In this document: in pieces, positions 1 through 8,297 of the stretch
How positions within the stretch are numbered: the stretch's first letter is position 1
Layout of the letters: each line of letters opens with the position of its first letter
Translations under genes and position numbers: made by a program
Notes under the pieces: model-generated
Told to the model about the DNA's origin: nothing
Databases searched by the model: none
What the model saw: the letters and a program-made list of their open reading frames with translations, nothing else
From: Brevibacillus choshinensis
GTDB lineage: Bacteria; Bacillota; Bacilli; Brevibacillales; Brevibacillaceae
Assembly: GCF_001420695.1 (NCBI RefSeq)
Contig: NZ_LJJB01000013.1
Span: forward strand, 372,065-436,064
DNA length: 64,000 nt
Reading direction: 5' to 3'

Positions 1-1
1 A

Positions 2-244
2 TGTGTCGCCTATGGTCTTGGGATCGCTCTTGTCCCATTCATCGCTGTGGCCGAAGAGGCCAAGAACGGAACGCTGGCCATCTTGCCTTTTTCCCATCCC
101 GAAGTACGTGTCTATCGTCAGCTGATTTATCATAAGAAGAAGTGGATGTCGCAAGCACTGCTGTACTTTTTGGAGTTGCTGACGATTGAAAATCAAAAGA
201 ATAATCATGAATTTCCGACTAAAAATGTAGAGAATATGGGTTGA
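2..244 (+). CDS. LysR-family transcriptional regulator, C-terminal fragment (5' end outside window)
   Basis: The reading frame is open from the first base and ends at TGA 242-244, leaving about 80 residues. The run GLGIALVPF followed by a Glu-Glu-X-X-Asn-Gly turn and LAILPF resembles the last part of the effector-binding domain of LysR-type regulators, in which a conserved helix and strand precede a C-terminal helix. Here that helix is rich in aromatic residues and leucine (ALLYFLELL). The DNA-binding half lies outside the window, so the target is unknown. The short gap to ahcY does not show that the two are co-regulated. Confidence 0.72.
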   Translation, partial: CVAYGLGIALVPFIAVAEEAKNGTLAILPFSHPEVRVYRQLIYHKKKWMSQALLYFLELLTIENQKNNHEFPTKNVENMG

Positions 245-329
245 AAAGGAAAAACAGATGATGGCTGTACTTGCGTATGATATGATTAAGACTAAGTTGT
301 TTTTTGAGATGAAGGAGGTCCATCCGTAC

Positions 330-1589
330 ATGAACATGGTTTCTGAAAGCATCGTAAAAGATATGGCGTTGGCACACAACGGCCATCTGAAAATTGACTG
401 GGTAAAAGAGCATATGCCCGTTTTGAACCGCATCCGTGAGCGCTTTGAAAAAGAGCAGCCGTTTGCAGGTCTGAAAGTGGCCATTTCCCTTCACCTGGAA
501 GCAAAGACAGCTTATCTGGCGAAAGTCGTGCAAGCGGGCGGCGCTGAAGTAACCATTACAGGCTCCAATCCACTGTCTACGCAAGATGATGTTTGCGCAG
601 CACTCGTGGAAGATGGTATCCGAGTATTTGCCAAGTACAATCCGGATCCAGTGGAGTACAAGGAACACCTGATTAAAACATTGGAAACGCGTCCTGACCT
701 GATCATTGACGACGGTGGCGACCTGGTAACGATCCTCCACAGCGAGCGTCGCGACCTACTCTCCCAAGTGCGCGGTGGTGCGGAAGAAACCACAACAGGT
801 ATTCTTCGCTTGAAAGCTTTGGAAAAAGAAGGCAAGCTGGAATTCCCGATGGTTGCTGTAAACGATGCGTTCTGCAAATACTTGTTTGACAACCGTTATG
901 GTACGGGTCAATCTGTATGGGATGGTATCAATCGCACAACGAACCTGGTAGTAGCAGGAAAAACGGTTGTCGTAGTTGGATACGGCTGGTGCGGTAAAGG
1001 TGTGGCGATGCGTGCGAAAGGTCTGGGCGCGAAAGTGATCGTAACCGAGATCGACGCGATCAAAGCAGTAGAAGCGTACATGGATGGATTTGAAGTCATG
1101 CCAATGAGCGAAGCGGCAAAACGCGGCGACTACTTTGTTACCGTAACAGGAAACCGCGACGTCATTCGCAAAGAACACTTCGAAGTGATGAAAGATGGTG
1201 CAATTCTCTCCAACGCAGGTCACTTTGATGTCGAAGTGAACAAAGTGGAGCTGGAAGCATTGTCGACATCCCGCCGCATCGTGCGCAAAGACATCGAAGA
1301 ATTTGTCATGGAAGATGGTCGAAAAGTGTATCTCCTGGCAGAAGGACGTTTGGTAAACCTGGCTGCTGGTGACGGTCACCCGGCTGAAATCATGGATATG
1401 ACATTCGCATTGCAAGCTGTGTCTCTGGCTTATGTGAATGAACAATACAAAGCAATCGGGAAGCAAGTACTGAATGTACCATATGAGCTGGATGCGATGG
1501 TAGCACAGTACAAGCTGGAAGCTCTGGGACTCGGTATCGACAAATTGACCGACGAACAAAAAGCATACCTGGACAGCTGGGTCGAATAG
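330..1589 (+). CDS. ahcY: Adenosylhomocysteinase (S-adenosyl-L-homocysteine hydrolase)
   Basis: This enzyme reversibly cleaves S-adenosylhomocysteine to adenosine and homocysteine, removing the inhibitory product of methyltransferases; it is cytosolic and keeps a bound NAD. The product has 419 residues. Visible signatures are DDGGDL near residue 126 in the substrate domain and the glycine-rich NAD motif GYGWCGKG near 216. The start at 330 is chosen because AAGGAGG (312-318) lies 11 bases upstream; the longer frame from 258 has no such site. The protein ends shortly after the dehydrogenase core, at LTDEQKAYLDSWVE, and lacks the C-terminal KPDHYRY tail of longer family members. It is therefore the short form typical of archaea and some thermophilic bacteria. 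A strong terminator follows. Confidence 0.93.
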   Translation: MNMVSESIVKDMALAHNGHLKIDWVKEHMPVLNRIRERFEKEQPFAGLKVAISLHLEAKTAYLAKVVQAGGAEVTITGSNPLSTQDDVCAALVEDGIRVFAKYNPDPVEYKEHLIKTLETRPDLIIDDGGDLVTILHSERRDLLSQVRGGAEETTTGILRLKALEKEGKLEFPMVAVNDAFCKYLFDNRYGTGQSVWDGINRTTNLVVAGKTVVVVGYGWCGKGVAMRAKGLGAKVIVTEIDAIKAVEAYMDGFEVMPMSEAAKRGDYFVTVTGNRDVIRKEHFEVMKDGAILSNAGHFDVEVNKVELEALSTSRRIVRKDIEEFVMEDGRKVYLLAEGRLVNLAAGDGHPAEIMDMTFALQAVSLAYVNEQYKAIGKQVLNVPYELDAMVAQYKLEALGLGIDKLTDEQKAYLDSWVE

Positions 1590-1628
1590 ACCGCGAAAAC
1601 CGTCCTTTCCCGGCAAAAAAATAAACGA

Positions 1629-1661
1629 AAAAATCCTGCATACAAATGCAGGATTTTTTTT
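1629..1661 (+). terminator. Rho-independent terminator of ahcY
   Basis: Inverted repeat AATCCTGCAT / ATGCAGGATT (1632-1641 and 1646-1655) with a four-base loop, followed by a run of T. It separates ahcY from the dcw cluster. Confidence 0.9.
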
Positions 1662-1667
1662 TATAAT
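1639..1667 (+). promoter_or_regulatory. Candidate sigma-A promoter for mraZ and the dcw cluster
   Basis: A perfect -10 box TATAAT (1662-1667) sits just after the terminator T-run. At 17 bases spacing the -35 would be CATACA (1639-1644), a weak match that overlaps the terminator stem. The predicted start near 1674 places the MraZ repeats just downstream of it, as in other dcw clusters. Only the -10 is convincing. Confidence 0.4.
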
Positions 1668-1681
1668 AACAAGTAGGCATC

Positions 1682-1732
1682 AAAGTGGGGAAAAGTGGGG
1701 GAAAGTGGAGCCACTCAGTAGGAAAGTGGGGG
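1682..1732 (+). promoter_or_regulatory. MraZ operator: phased AAAGTGGGG direct repeats
   Basis: Copies of AAAGTGGGG(G/A) start at 1682, 1692, 1702 (AAAGTGGAG) and 1723. The first three are exactly 10 bases apart and the fourth is 21 further on. TGGG units spaced one helical turn apart directly upstream of mraZ are the known binding pattern of MraZ, which represses its own operon. Confidence 0.82.
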
Positions 1733-1740
1733 ACTAGGGC

Positions 1741-2172
1741 GTGTTCATGGGGGAATACCAGCATAGCATCGACGAAAAAGGCCGCCTTACGATACCAGCC
1801 AAGTTCCGCGAAGGGCTAGGTACTACCTTTGTGATTACCCGCGGTTTGGACCAATGTTTGTTTGCTTACCCTATGGAAGAATGGAAGCAACTCGAGGAAC
1901 GACTCAAAACACTTCCCTTTACAAAAGCAGATGCGCGTGCTTTTACACGATTCTTCTTTTCTGGTGCGACCGAATGTGAGTGGGACAAGCAGGGAAGGGT
2001 AAACATACCACAGAACCTGCGTGATCATGCTGGCATGCAAAAAGAATGCGTCGTCATCGGGGTGTCTAATCGCGTAGAGGTATGGAGCAAGGAGCGCTGG
2101 GAGGATTACTTTGCCCAGTCAGAAGGCTCTTTCGGTGATATTGCCGAGAAGCTGGTTGATTTTCAATTGTAG
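1741..2172 (+). CDS. mraZ: MraZ, transcriptional repressor of the division/cell-wall cluster
   Basis: MraZ is a ring-forming DNA-binding protein of the AbrB/SpoVT fold that binds repeats in front of its own gene. The 143-residue product shows the two family repeats. The first begins [20 protein letters not shown]; the second contains [20 protein letters not shown] near residue 80. The GTG start at 1741 gives the family-typical beginning MFMGEY; an ATG at 1747 is the alternative. No strong Shine-Dalgarno sequence is visible, and the last operator repeat ends only 8 bases upstream, so bound MraZ could also hinder translation initiation. The gene opens the dcw cluster, with rsmH following closely. 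Confidence 0.96.
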   Translation: MFMGEYQHSIDEKGRLTIPAKFREGLGTTFVITRGLDQCLFAYPMEEWKQLEERLKTLPFTKADARAFTRFFFSGATECEWDKQGRVNIPQNLRDHAGMQKECVVIGVSNRVEVWSKERWEDYFAQSEGSFGDIAEKLVDFQL

Positions 2173-2198
2173 CAGCTAGAAGAACGGGAGTGACGATC

Positions 2199-3134
2199 TT
2201 GTCGTTTCATCATGTAACCGTATTACGGGACGAAGCTGTCGCCGGACTGAACATTCGGCCAGGCGGTATTTACGTGGATTGTACGTTGGGTGGAGCGGGG
2301 CACAGCAGCCTGATTGCTTCCCAACTGACGGAAGGCGGACGACTGATAGCTATCGATCAGGACGATTGGGCACTCGACAATGCCCGCGAGCGCTTGTCTT
2401 CTGTAATGGATAGAGTCACGCTGGTGAAAAGCAATTTTCGACATATCAAGGATATAGTGAGCGACTTGGGATTGGATGGAGTCGACGGAATCCTGTTTGA
2501 TTTGGGTGTCTCTTCGCCACAACTCGATGAAGGAGAGCGTGGATTTAGCTATAATGCTGACGCACCGCTGGACATGCGAATGGACCAGCAGGCTTCGCTA
2601 TCCGCTTACGATATTATCAACGAGTGGGACGAAGAAGAGATCGCCAAGATCATCTGGGAATACGGGGAAGAGAAATTTTCCCGGCGAATTGCCCGGCAAA
2701 TCGTTCAATATCGTGCCAAGCAGCCTGTCCAAACCACAGGCGAGCTGGTGGAGTTAATCAAGGAAGGGATTCCTGCTGCTGCAAGACGCACGGGTCCACA
2801 TCCGGCAAAGCGCACCTTTCAGGCAATTAGAATTGCTGTGAATGATGAGCTGAGCGCTTTCAAGGAAGCTGTTGCTGATGCCATCAATGTCCTTCGTCCG
2901 GAGGGTAGAGTCAGTGTCATCACTTTCCATTCATTAGAGGATCGTATTTGCAAGCAAGTTTACCAGGAGTTCGCGAAAGGATGCACTTGTCCGCCTTCGT
3001 TTCCGATCTGCGCGTGTGGGAATGAGGCAACGGTAAAAATCATTACCCGCAAGCCGATATTACCTTCAGCAGAAGAACTAGAAGCCAACCCGCGTGCGCG
3101 CTCCGCGAAACTCCGTGTAGCGGAAAAGCGATAA
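2199..3134 (+). CDS. rsmH: 16S rRNA (cytosine-1402 N4)-methyltransferase RsmH (MraW)
   Basis: RsmH transfers a methyl group from S-adenosylmethionine to N4 of C1402 in the ribosomal decoding site. The SAM-binding motif [12 protein letters not shown] lies near residue 25, and the conserved [11 protein letters not shown] segment and the ITFHSLEDR stretch near residue 245 are present. A TTG start at 2199 is preferred, with GGGAG (2186-2190) 8 bases ahead; the in-frame GTG at 2190 overlaps that ribosome binding site. Length 311 residues is normal. A cysteine cluster near residues 265-280 ([12 protein letters not shown]) is characteristic of the family. It lies between mraZ and ftsL, the usual order. 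Confidence 0.95.
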   Translation: MSFHHVTVLRDEAVAGLNIRPGGIYVDCTLGGAGHSSLIASQLTEGGRLIAIDQDDWALDNARERLSSVMDRVTLVKSNFRHIKDIVSDLGLDGVDGILFDLGVSSPQLDEGERGFSYNADAPLDMRMDQQASLSAYDIINEWDEEEIAKIIWEYGEEKFSRRIARQIVQYRAKQPVQTTGELVELIKEGIPAAARRTGPHPAKRTFQAIRIAVNDELSAFKEAVADAINVLRPEGRVSVITFHSLEDRICKQVYQEFAKGCTCPPSFPICACGNEATVKIITRKPILPSAEELEANPRARSAKLRVAEKR

Positions 3135-3169
3135 GCGGCAAACAGCGTCGGGAAAAGGAGAGAAAAGCG

Positions 3170-3592
3170 ATGAGCTATTACTACCGCGGTAATCTTGCTG
3201 TGGAGTTGGAAAAAAAGTCGCGAACCGTAACTAAAACGAAACGAACCATTCGGATTAAACCGACGATACCGACGGGAGAGAAGCTGCTGTATTTACTCTT
3301 TATCTCCTTGACGGTCATTGGTCTGGGCCTGGTAGGGGTGCGTTACTCACAAATTTCTCAATACAACTACGACATTCAGAGCACGAAAAAAGAGAACCGC
3401 CTACTGGCGGAAAAGAATGCAGCCGTGAAGTTGCAAATTGAACAAATGAGCAACCGCGATCGCATTCAGAGTGAAGCGGAGCGACAAGGTATGGTATTTA
3501 ATCCGGATGCGGTGCATGTGCTCGGTCAGTCCAAGTCGCAGGGTCAAGTACAAGCGAGCTCCCTTCCTCCTACACAATCAAAGCAACCATAA
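3170..3592 (+). CDS. ftsL: Cell division protein FtsL
   Basis: A small bitopic division protein of 140 residues. It has a basic cytoplasmic tail (roughly residues 1-40), one membrane segment (about 42-62, LLYLLFISLTVIGLGLVGV), then an extracytoplasmic coiled-coil of about 50 residues with the heptad pattern of the FtsL/DivIC family. The last 25 residues are rich in Ser, Gln and Pro. The ribosome binding site AAAAGGAGAG precedes ATG 3170. FtsL pairs with DivIC and DivIB in the septal complex that recruits and activates the PBP2B transpeptidase encoded next. A terminator-like hairpin lies immediately after the stop. Confidence 0.9.
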   Translation: MSYYYRGNLAVELEKKSRTVTKTKRTIRIKPTIPTGEKLLYLLFISLTVIGLGLVGVRYSQISQYNYDIQSTKKENRLLAEKNAAVKLQIEQMSNRDRIQSEAERQGMVFNPDAVHVLGQSKSQGQVQASSLPPTQSKQP

Positions 3593-3598
3593 CCATAA

Positions 3599-3630
3599 TG
3601 TTACTTGCGTCAATCGCAGTAACATTTTTT
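3599..3630 (+). terminator. Terminator or attenuator between ftsL and pbpB
   Basis: TGTTAC-T-TGCG (3599-3609) pairs with CGCAGTAACA (3615-3624) around a five-base loop with one bulged T, followed directly by TTTTTT (3625-3630). It has the full form of an intrinsic terminator but lies inside the dcw cluster, so it probably lowers rather than ends transcription into pbpB. Confidence 0.75.
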
Positions 3631-3751
3631 CTTACGGCAAGGTCGTTCATCCATAGTGGTTCATCGGGAGGGATACTTTATCCGATGATAGGTAGAGAAG
3701 TGGAGTCGCTGAGCATTGGCGACGATCATAGTCGTGATGGAGTGAGGTAAA

Positions 3752-6187
3752 GTGGAAGCGAAACGACGCGTGAACTGGCGAATCCTCATTTTCGCCCTGT
3801 GTATCATCATGGTCTTCTCTGGATTGAGCTTTCGAGTCTGGTGGATCCAGACCGTAGAGGCTGCGAAGATCATGGATTATGCGAGTGGTCAATGGGACTG
3901 GGCCAAGACACTCAAACCAAAGCGTGGGGCCATTATGGACCGCAATGGGGAAATCCTCGCCTACGAAGGTAAGGCGTATACCGTGAATGCACGATTAAAG
4001 CCGCAAAATGACAAGGATCAGGATTTTGTCAAAGATCCGTATTATACGGCGACGACACTAGCTAAAATATTAAATGCCCCAGTCGACCAGCTGCTGAAGC
4101 CATTGACCAAGCCAGATTCCAAGGTCGTACTTCTCGGTCGCTATGGTAACAAGATTACCGAAGAACAAAAGAAGCTGATCCAGAATGCCCAATTTCCGAA
4201 GCTTCCGAGTGGGGAGCAGGTAGAGAATAATCAATTGCCTGGGATCTACCTGACGGAAACGACACGGCGCTTTTACCCTAACAATAGCTTCGCGGCCCAT
4301 GTTCTCGGTTATCTCGATTTCGATGAACAGCCAAGAATGGGAATAGAGCTGCAATTGGACAAGGAGCTGCGAGGCGAAAAGGGTGAGATGGAGGTCATGA
4401 CAGACGGGGCGGGCTACCAACTGCCAGATGGCGAGAGAAAGTACAAGCCGGCAAAGGATGGCGATAACGTCTATCTGACCATTGACCGCCAAATCCAGGA
4501 TTATGTGGAGCAAGCACTCGACAAGGCGGAACGCGACTTCAAGCCAAAAGGTCTGACCGTAGTGGTGTCTGATCCGCAGACGGGTGAGATCTTGGCGATG
4601 GGCAACCGCTCTCAGTTCAATCCCAACACCTATTACAACGGGATCACGAACTATACGAATCATGCCGTCACCACGATGTTCGAGCCGGGTTCGACGTTCA
4701 AAATCATTACGCTCGCAGCTGCAATCGAAGAGGGCTTGTTTAATCCGAACGATACGTACAATTCCGGTACATACACGATCAAAGGGCAAATTCCCATTCG
4801 AGACCATAATAATGGACAAGGCTGGGGCCGTATCAGTTACTTGGAAGGCGTACAGCGCTCCAGTAACGTAATCTTCGTAATTCTCGGTTACGAAAAATTA
4901 AAGCTAGAAAAGCTAAAGTCTTACTTCTCAAAGTTTGGAATTGGTGCTTTGACGGGGATCGAGCTTCCTTACGAGAAAAAAGGAAACCTGATCAACCTCG
5001 AAAAACCGCAATCACCGCGTGACTGGGCCGTAACCACATTCGGACAAGGTGTGACGGTTACTGCTATCCAGCAGATCGCCGCGGTAGGCGCCATCGCAAA
5101 CGGTGGTGAACTACTGAAGCCGCATATTGTAAAAGAATTGCGTGATCCCCATTCTGGTGCTGTTGTACAGCGTTCGGAACGTGAAGTAGTCCGTCGTGTC
5201 GTGAGCGAAGCAACAGCCAAGAAGACGCGCGACATTCTGGAAACGGTCGTAGAAGCAGATGCAGGTACAGGGAAAGCCTATCAGATCGACGGATATCATG
5301 TAGCGGGGAAAACGGGTACCGCACAAAAATACGACCCGAATACGGGTAAGATCATGGAAGGTCATTACATCGCTTCCTTTATCGGTTTCGCACCAAAAGA
5401 CAACCCGCGACTCCTCGTATACGTAGTCGTGGATGATCCCTCTACGGACGCTTGGTATGGAACCTGGGGAAGAATGATTATCGCTCCGATTTTCAAATCC
5501 ATCATGGAGCGCAGCCTGCAGTATTTACAGCAGCAGCCAGATCTTCAAGCAGCTCAATCGAAAGCATCCAAAAAAGGGAAAACAGAAATGGCAGCGGTGG
5601 CACAGCAGCCCGTTCAGGAAGTTACGTTGGCGAAGTTTGTGGGAATGTCCAATACAGCAGCGCAGCTTCGGGCGAAGCAAGACAAGCTGACTGTATCTGT
5701 TATCGGGACAGGAACCAAAATTGTGGAGCAGTATCCGGCTCCTTATGAAAAGGTTGCGTCGGGAAGTCAGGTCGTCCTGGTCACTGACCGAGTCAAAGGA
5801 TCCAAGATGCCGGACTTCACAGGGAAGTCTCTGCGTGATGTGATGGAGTTCAGCTCACTAGTGAATATTCCGGTGAAAGCGACAGGCTCCGGCTTCGTTG
5901 CCTCACAGAGCATCCCAGCGGGGACAGTCCTGACAGGCACTGAAAAGCTGCAAGTTACTTTGCGCTCTGAATCGGAGCCTCCAGCACCACCTGCTGGACA
6001 GACAGGCGTTCCAGACGGTTCCGGGGGTGCTACGACACCGCCAGCTACAACTACTCCACCTGCTGGAGAGGGCACAGGAGCGGCGACGGGAGCAGCAGGA
6101 GCTACAAACACTCCTTCCACTCCGACTGGACCCCCCAATAACAGAGTGGGTCAGACAGGTCAAACAGGCACGAGTACAAGTCCATAG
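3752..6187 (+). CDS. pbpB: Penicillin-binding protein 2B, septal transpeptidase with PASTA domains
   Basis: A class B high-molecular-weight PBP that cross-links peptidoglycan at the division septum. Order: short cytoplasmic tail; membrane anchor (about residues 11-28); dimerisation region; transpeptidase with the catalytic SxxK Ser in EPGSTFK near 313, SSN near 369 and KTGTAQ near 519. Two PASTA repeats follow, at about 623-680 and 681-740. The last 70 residues are a Pro/Thr/Gly-rich low-complexity tail, which makes the protein (811 residues) longer than the usual 710-730. GTG 3752 is preceded by GGAGTGAGG. It is the vegetative partner of the sporulation paralogue spoVD that follows. Confidence 0.93.
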   Translation: MEAKRRVNWRILIFALCIIMVFSGLSFRVWWIQTVEAAKIMDYASGQWDWAKTLKPKRGAIMDRNGEILAYEGKAYTVNARLKPQNDKDQDFVKDPYYTATTLAKILNAPVDQLLKPLTKPDSKVVLLGRYGNKITEEQKKLIQNAQFPKLPSGEQVENNQLPGIYLTETTRRFYPNNSFAAHVLGYLDFDEQPRMGIELQLDKELRGEKGEMEVMTDGAGYQLPDGERKYKPAKDGDNVYLTIDRQIQDYVEQALDKAERDFKPKGLTVVVSDPQTGEILAMGNRSQFNPNTYYNGITNYTNHAVTTMFEPGSTFKIITLAAAIEEGLFNPNDTYNSGTYTIKGQIPIRDHNNGQGWGRISYLEGVQRSSNVIFVILGYEKLKLEKLKSYFSKFGIGALTGIELPYEKKGNLINLEKPQSPRDWAVTTFGQGVTVTAIQQIAAVGAIANGGELLKPHIVKELRDPHSGAVVQRSEREVVRRVVSEATAKKTRDILETVVEADAGTGKAYQIDGYHVAGKTGTAQKYDPNTGKIMEGHYIASFIGFAPKDNPRLLVYVVVDDPSTDAWYGTWGRMIIAPIFKSIMERSLQYLQQQPDLQAAQSKASKKGKTEMAAVAQQPVQEVTLAKFVGMSNTAAQLRAKQDKLTVSVIGTGTKIVEQYPAPYEKVASGSQVVLVTDRVKGSKMPDFTGKSLRDVMEFSSLVNIPVKATGSGFVASQSIPAGTVLTGTEKLQVTLRSESEPPAPPAGQTGVPDGSGGATTPPATTTPPAGEGTGAATGAAGATNTPSTPTGPPNNRVGQTGQTGTSTSP

Positions 6188-6196
6188 TTCTAAGTC

Positions 6197-6244
6197 GTCC
6201 CCCCGACGAATAGGGTAAAAGAGACAACCTATTCGAGGGGGGAC
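6197..6244 (+). promoter_or_regulatory. RNA hairpin sequestering the spoVD ribosome binding site
   Basis: GTCCCCCC (6197-6204) pairs with GGGGGGAC (6237-6244), and CGAATAGG (6207-6214) with CCTATTCG (6228-6235), giving 16 base pairs around a small internal loop. The Shine-Dalgarno AGGGGGGA (6236-6243) lies almost entirely in the 3' arm, 6 bases before the TTG start. There is no T-run, so this is not an ordinary terminator. Confidence 0.75.
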
Positions 6245-6249
6245 TCGCT

Positions 6250-8178
6250 TTGCGGGTATCCAATGCTACCGTACGCCGTCGTATTTTTGTGACACTGATT
6301 ATTGGTATTGTGATGTATTGTGCGCTCATCACCCGTCTAGGGTACGTACAATTGATAGAAGGACCCAAGCTGGCGCAGATGGCTGACAATTTGCTGGATC
6401 GGGAAATCAAATTCAAGCCAAATCGGGGGAGAATTCTCGATCGGGAAGGAAACGAACTTGTCACCAATGTTAGCGTCCCCACCATAGTAGCAGTGCCGGC
6501 GCAGTTGAAAGATTCACGTGAGACAGCCAGACAGCTAGCTGTCATTTTAGAGCAGCCCGAAGAAGCGGTCTTTAAAGCGATTACGAAAAAAGGGATGAGC
6601 AACGACCAAATCCCGGGTGGCAAAAAGATTTCAGTCGAAAAGGCAAAGAAAATTCAAGAGCTGAATCTTCCAGGCATATACTTGGCGGGGGATACGAAGC
6701 GTTTTTATCCAAACGGTACGATGGCTGCCCACATCCTTGGCTTTACCGGAATCGATAACCAGGGACTGACGGGGCTGGAGCGGATCTATGATCCATTCTT
6801 GAAAGGGACGGAAGGGCATATTTCCTTCCCGTCGGACGCAAAGGGCCGTGTCATGCCAGGCGGCTCTGAAGAATATGTAGCGCCGATGAATGGGATGGAC
6901 ATGTATCTGACGCTAGACAGCGCCATTCAGTCGTTCATCGAGCGTGAATTGGACCAGGCGGTCGTTGCTTATCAGCCAGATGACGTCCTCGCTATCGCCA
7001 TGAACCCGAAAACAGGTGAAATATTGGGGATGGGCAGCAGACCTACCTTTCAACCGGATCTGTACAGAGACTACCCGTCGGAAGTGTACAACCGCAACCT
7101 TCCGATCTGGAAGACATACGAGCCAGGTTCCACATTCAAGATCGTTACACTGGCAGCGGCGCTCAATGAAGGTGTCATCAACCTAAATGAAGGCTTCTAT
7201 GATCCAGGCTACATTACCGTCGCAGGGAAACGCCTACGCTGCTGGAAGCGCCAAGGGCACGGTCAGGAAACGATGCTGGAAGTCGTAGAGAATTCCTGCA
7301 ACCCTGGATTTGTAACGATGGGACAGAGGCTGCAAAAAGAAAGACTGTTTGACTACATCAAGAAATTCGGTTTTGGGCAAAAAACCGGCGTAGACTTGAT
7401 CGGGGAAGAAAACGGTCTGTTGTTTAACCTTAATCGGGTAGGACCCGTCGAACTGGGAACGACGTCGTTTGGCCAAGGGGTATCCGTCACGCCTATCCAG
7501 CAAATGGCGGCGGTCTCAGCGACGATCAACGGCGGCAAGCTAATGAAGCCCTACGTAGCAAAGGAATGGCGAGACAGCGTGACCCATGATGTGGTGGGCA
7601 GGACGTTGCCGACGGAGGTCCGACAAGTCATTACACCGGAGACATCCGCAAAAGTAAGGTACGCGCTGGAGAGTGTCGTCGCGCAAGGAACAGGAAACAA
7701 GGCGTACATTGAAGGATACAGGGTAGGCGGAAAGACAGGTACGGCGCAAAAGGTAAAAAACGGACGTTACATGGATGGGGAGTACATCGTATCCTTCATC
7801 GGTTTTGCACCGGCAGATGATCCGCAAATCGTCGTATACTTCGCAGTTGACAATCCCAAGGCTCTTGCATTCGGAGGATTGATTGCAGCGCCTAGCGTCA
7901 AAAGTATTATTGAATCTTCCTTGCAGCATCTGGGTGTTCCCAAGCGCAAAGATGGGATCTCCAAAGAAATCAACAAAGCATTGGGGGAGAAAAGTCCGAT
8001 TGAAGTTCCAAACATGGTCGGCCAAACCATGAAAGATGTCGTGACCACCTATGAGACTTTACCACTAGTTGTTTCAGGGAAAGGAAAGTACGTCATCCAG
8101 CAGTCTCCGGCACCCGGTGTGAAAATTGATGACGGCGGAAAAATTCGTATCTACCTTGGTGACAAATTGACCAATTAG
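6250..8178 (+). CDS. spoVD: Stage V sporulation protein D, spore-cortex transpeptidase
   Basis: SpoVD is the sporulation-specific class B PBP that works with the SEDS protein SpoVE to make spore cortex peptidoglycan. The 642-residue product has an N-terminal anchor (about residues 11-32), the catalytic EPGSTFK Ser near 293, SCN near 348, KTGTAQ near 494, and a single C-terminal PASTA domain (about 582-637). One PASTA domain is diagnostic against the two in PbpB. The TTG start at 6250 gives the family-typical MRVSN-TVR-R opening. Its ribosome binding site is buried in a 16-bp hairpin, so translation from read-through mRNA is probably low unless a shorter transcript is made. Confidence 0.93.
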   Translation: MRVSNATVRRRIFVTLIIGIVMYCALITRLGYVQLIEGPKLAQMADNLLDREIKFKPNRGRILDREGNELVTNVSVPTIVAVPAQLKDSRETARQLAVILEQPEEAVFKAITKKGMSNDQIPGGKKISVEKAKKIQELNLPGIYLAGDTKRFYPNGTMAAHILGFTGIDNQGLTGLERIYDPFLKGTEGHISFPSDAKGRVMPGGSEEYVAPMNGMDMYLTLDSAIQSFIERELDQAVVAYQPDDVLAIAMNPKTGEILGMGSRPTFQPDLYRDYPSEVYNRNLPIWKTYEPGSTFKIVTLAAALNEGVINLNEGFYDPGYITVAGKRLRCWKRQGHGQETMLEVVENSCNPGFVTMGQRLQKERLFDYIKKFGFGQKTGVDLIGEENGLLFNLNRVGPVELGTTSFGQGVSVTPIQQMAAVSATINGGKLMKPYVAKEWRDSVTHDVVGRTLPTEVRQVITPETSAKVRYALESVVAQGTGNKAYIEGYRVGGKTGTAQKVKNGRYMDGEYIVSFIGFAPADDPQIVVYFAVDNPKALAFGGLIAAPSVKSIIESSLQHLGVPKRKDGISKEINKALGEKSPIEVPNMVGQTMKDVVTTYETLPLVVSGKGKYVIQQSPAPGVKIDDGGKIRIYLGDKLTN

Positions 8179-8196
8179 CTATAAAATGAGATTTCG

Positions 8197-8246
8197 AAGG
8201 CGGAGGGAGTAGGCTTTTCTACGAGCGCTCTACCTCCGCCTTTGTA
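8197..8246 (+). terminator. GC-rich hairpin after spoVD (weak terminator)
   Basis: AAGGCGGAGG (8197-8206) pairs perfectly with CCTCCGCCTT (8233-8242), with further short pairing inside. Only three T follow before GTAC, so termination may be partial. Confidence 0.55.
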
Positions 8247-8272
8247 CAAATCACCAAATATTTGTCTATACT
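8242..8272 (+). promoter_or_regulatory. Candidate promoter for murE
   Basis: TATACT (8267-8272) is a good -10. The best -35 is TTGTAC (8242-8247) at a long 19-base spacing. It lies just after the spoVD hairpin, and transcription would begin near 8279, 19 bases before the murE ATG. Confidence 0.35.
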
Positions 8273-8297
8273 AGTTGGAGAATGGGGTGCCAGTTTC

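Noticed and set aside
276-286. TATGAT as -10 box for ahcY
   Set aside because: Two overlapping TATGAT sequences are present, but no -35 at 16-18 bases upstream could be found.
756-1616. 286-codon minus-strand frame opposite ahcY
   Set aside because: Shadow of ahcY; Phe/His/Cys-rich and crosses the ahcY terminator region without its own signals.
1682-1732. Direct repeats that might be read as a CRISPR array
   Set aside because: Repeat units are about 10 bases with almost no spacer and lie at the MraZ operator position; no cas genes are in the window.
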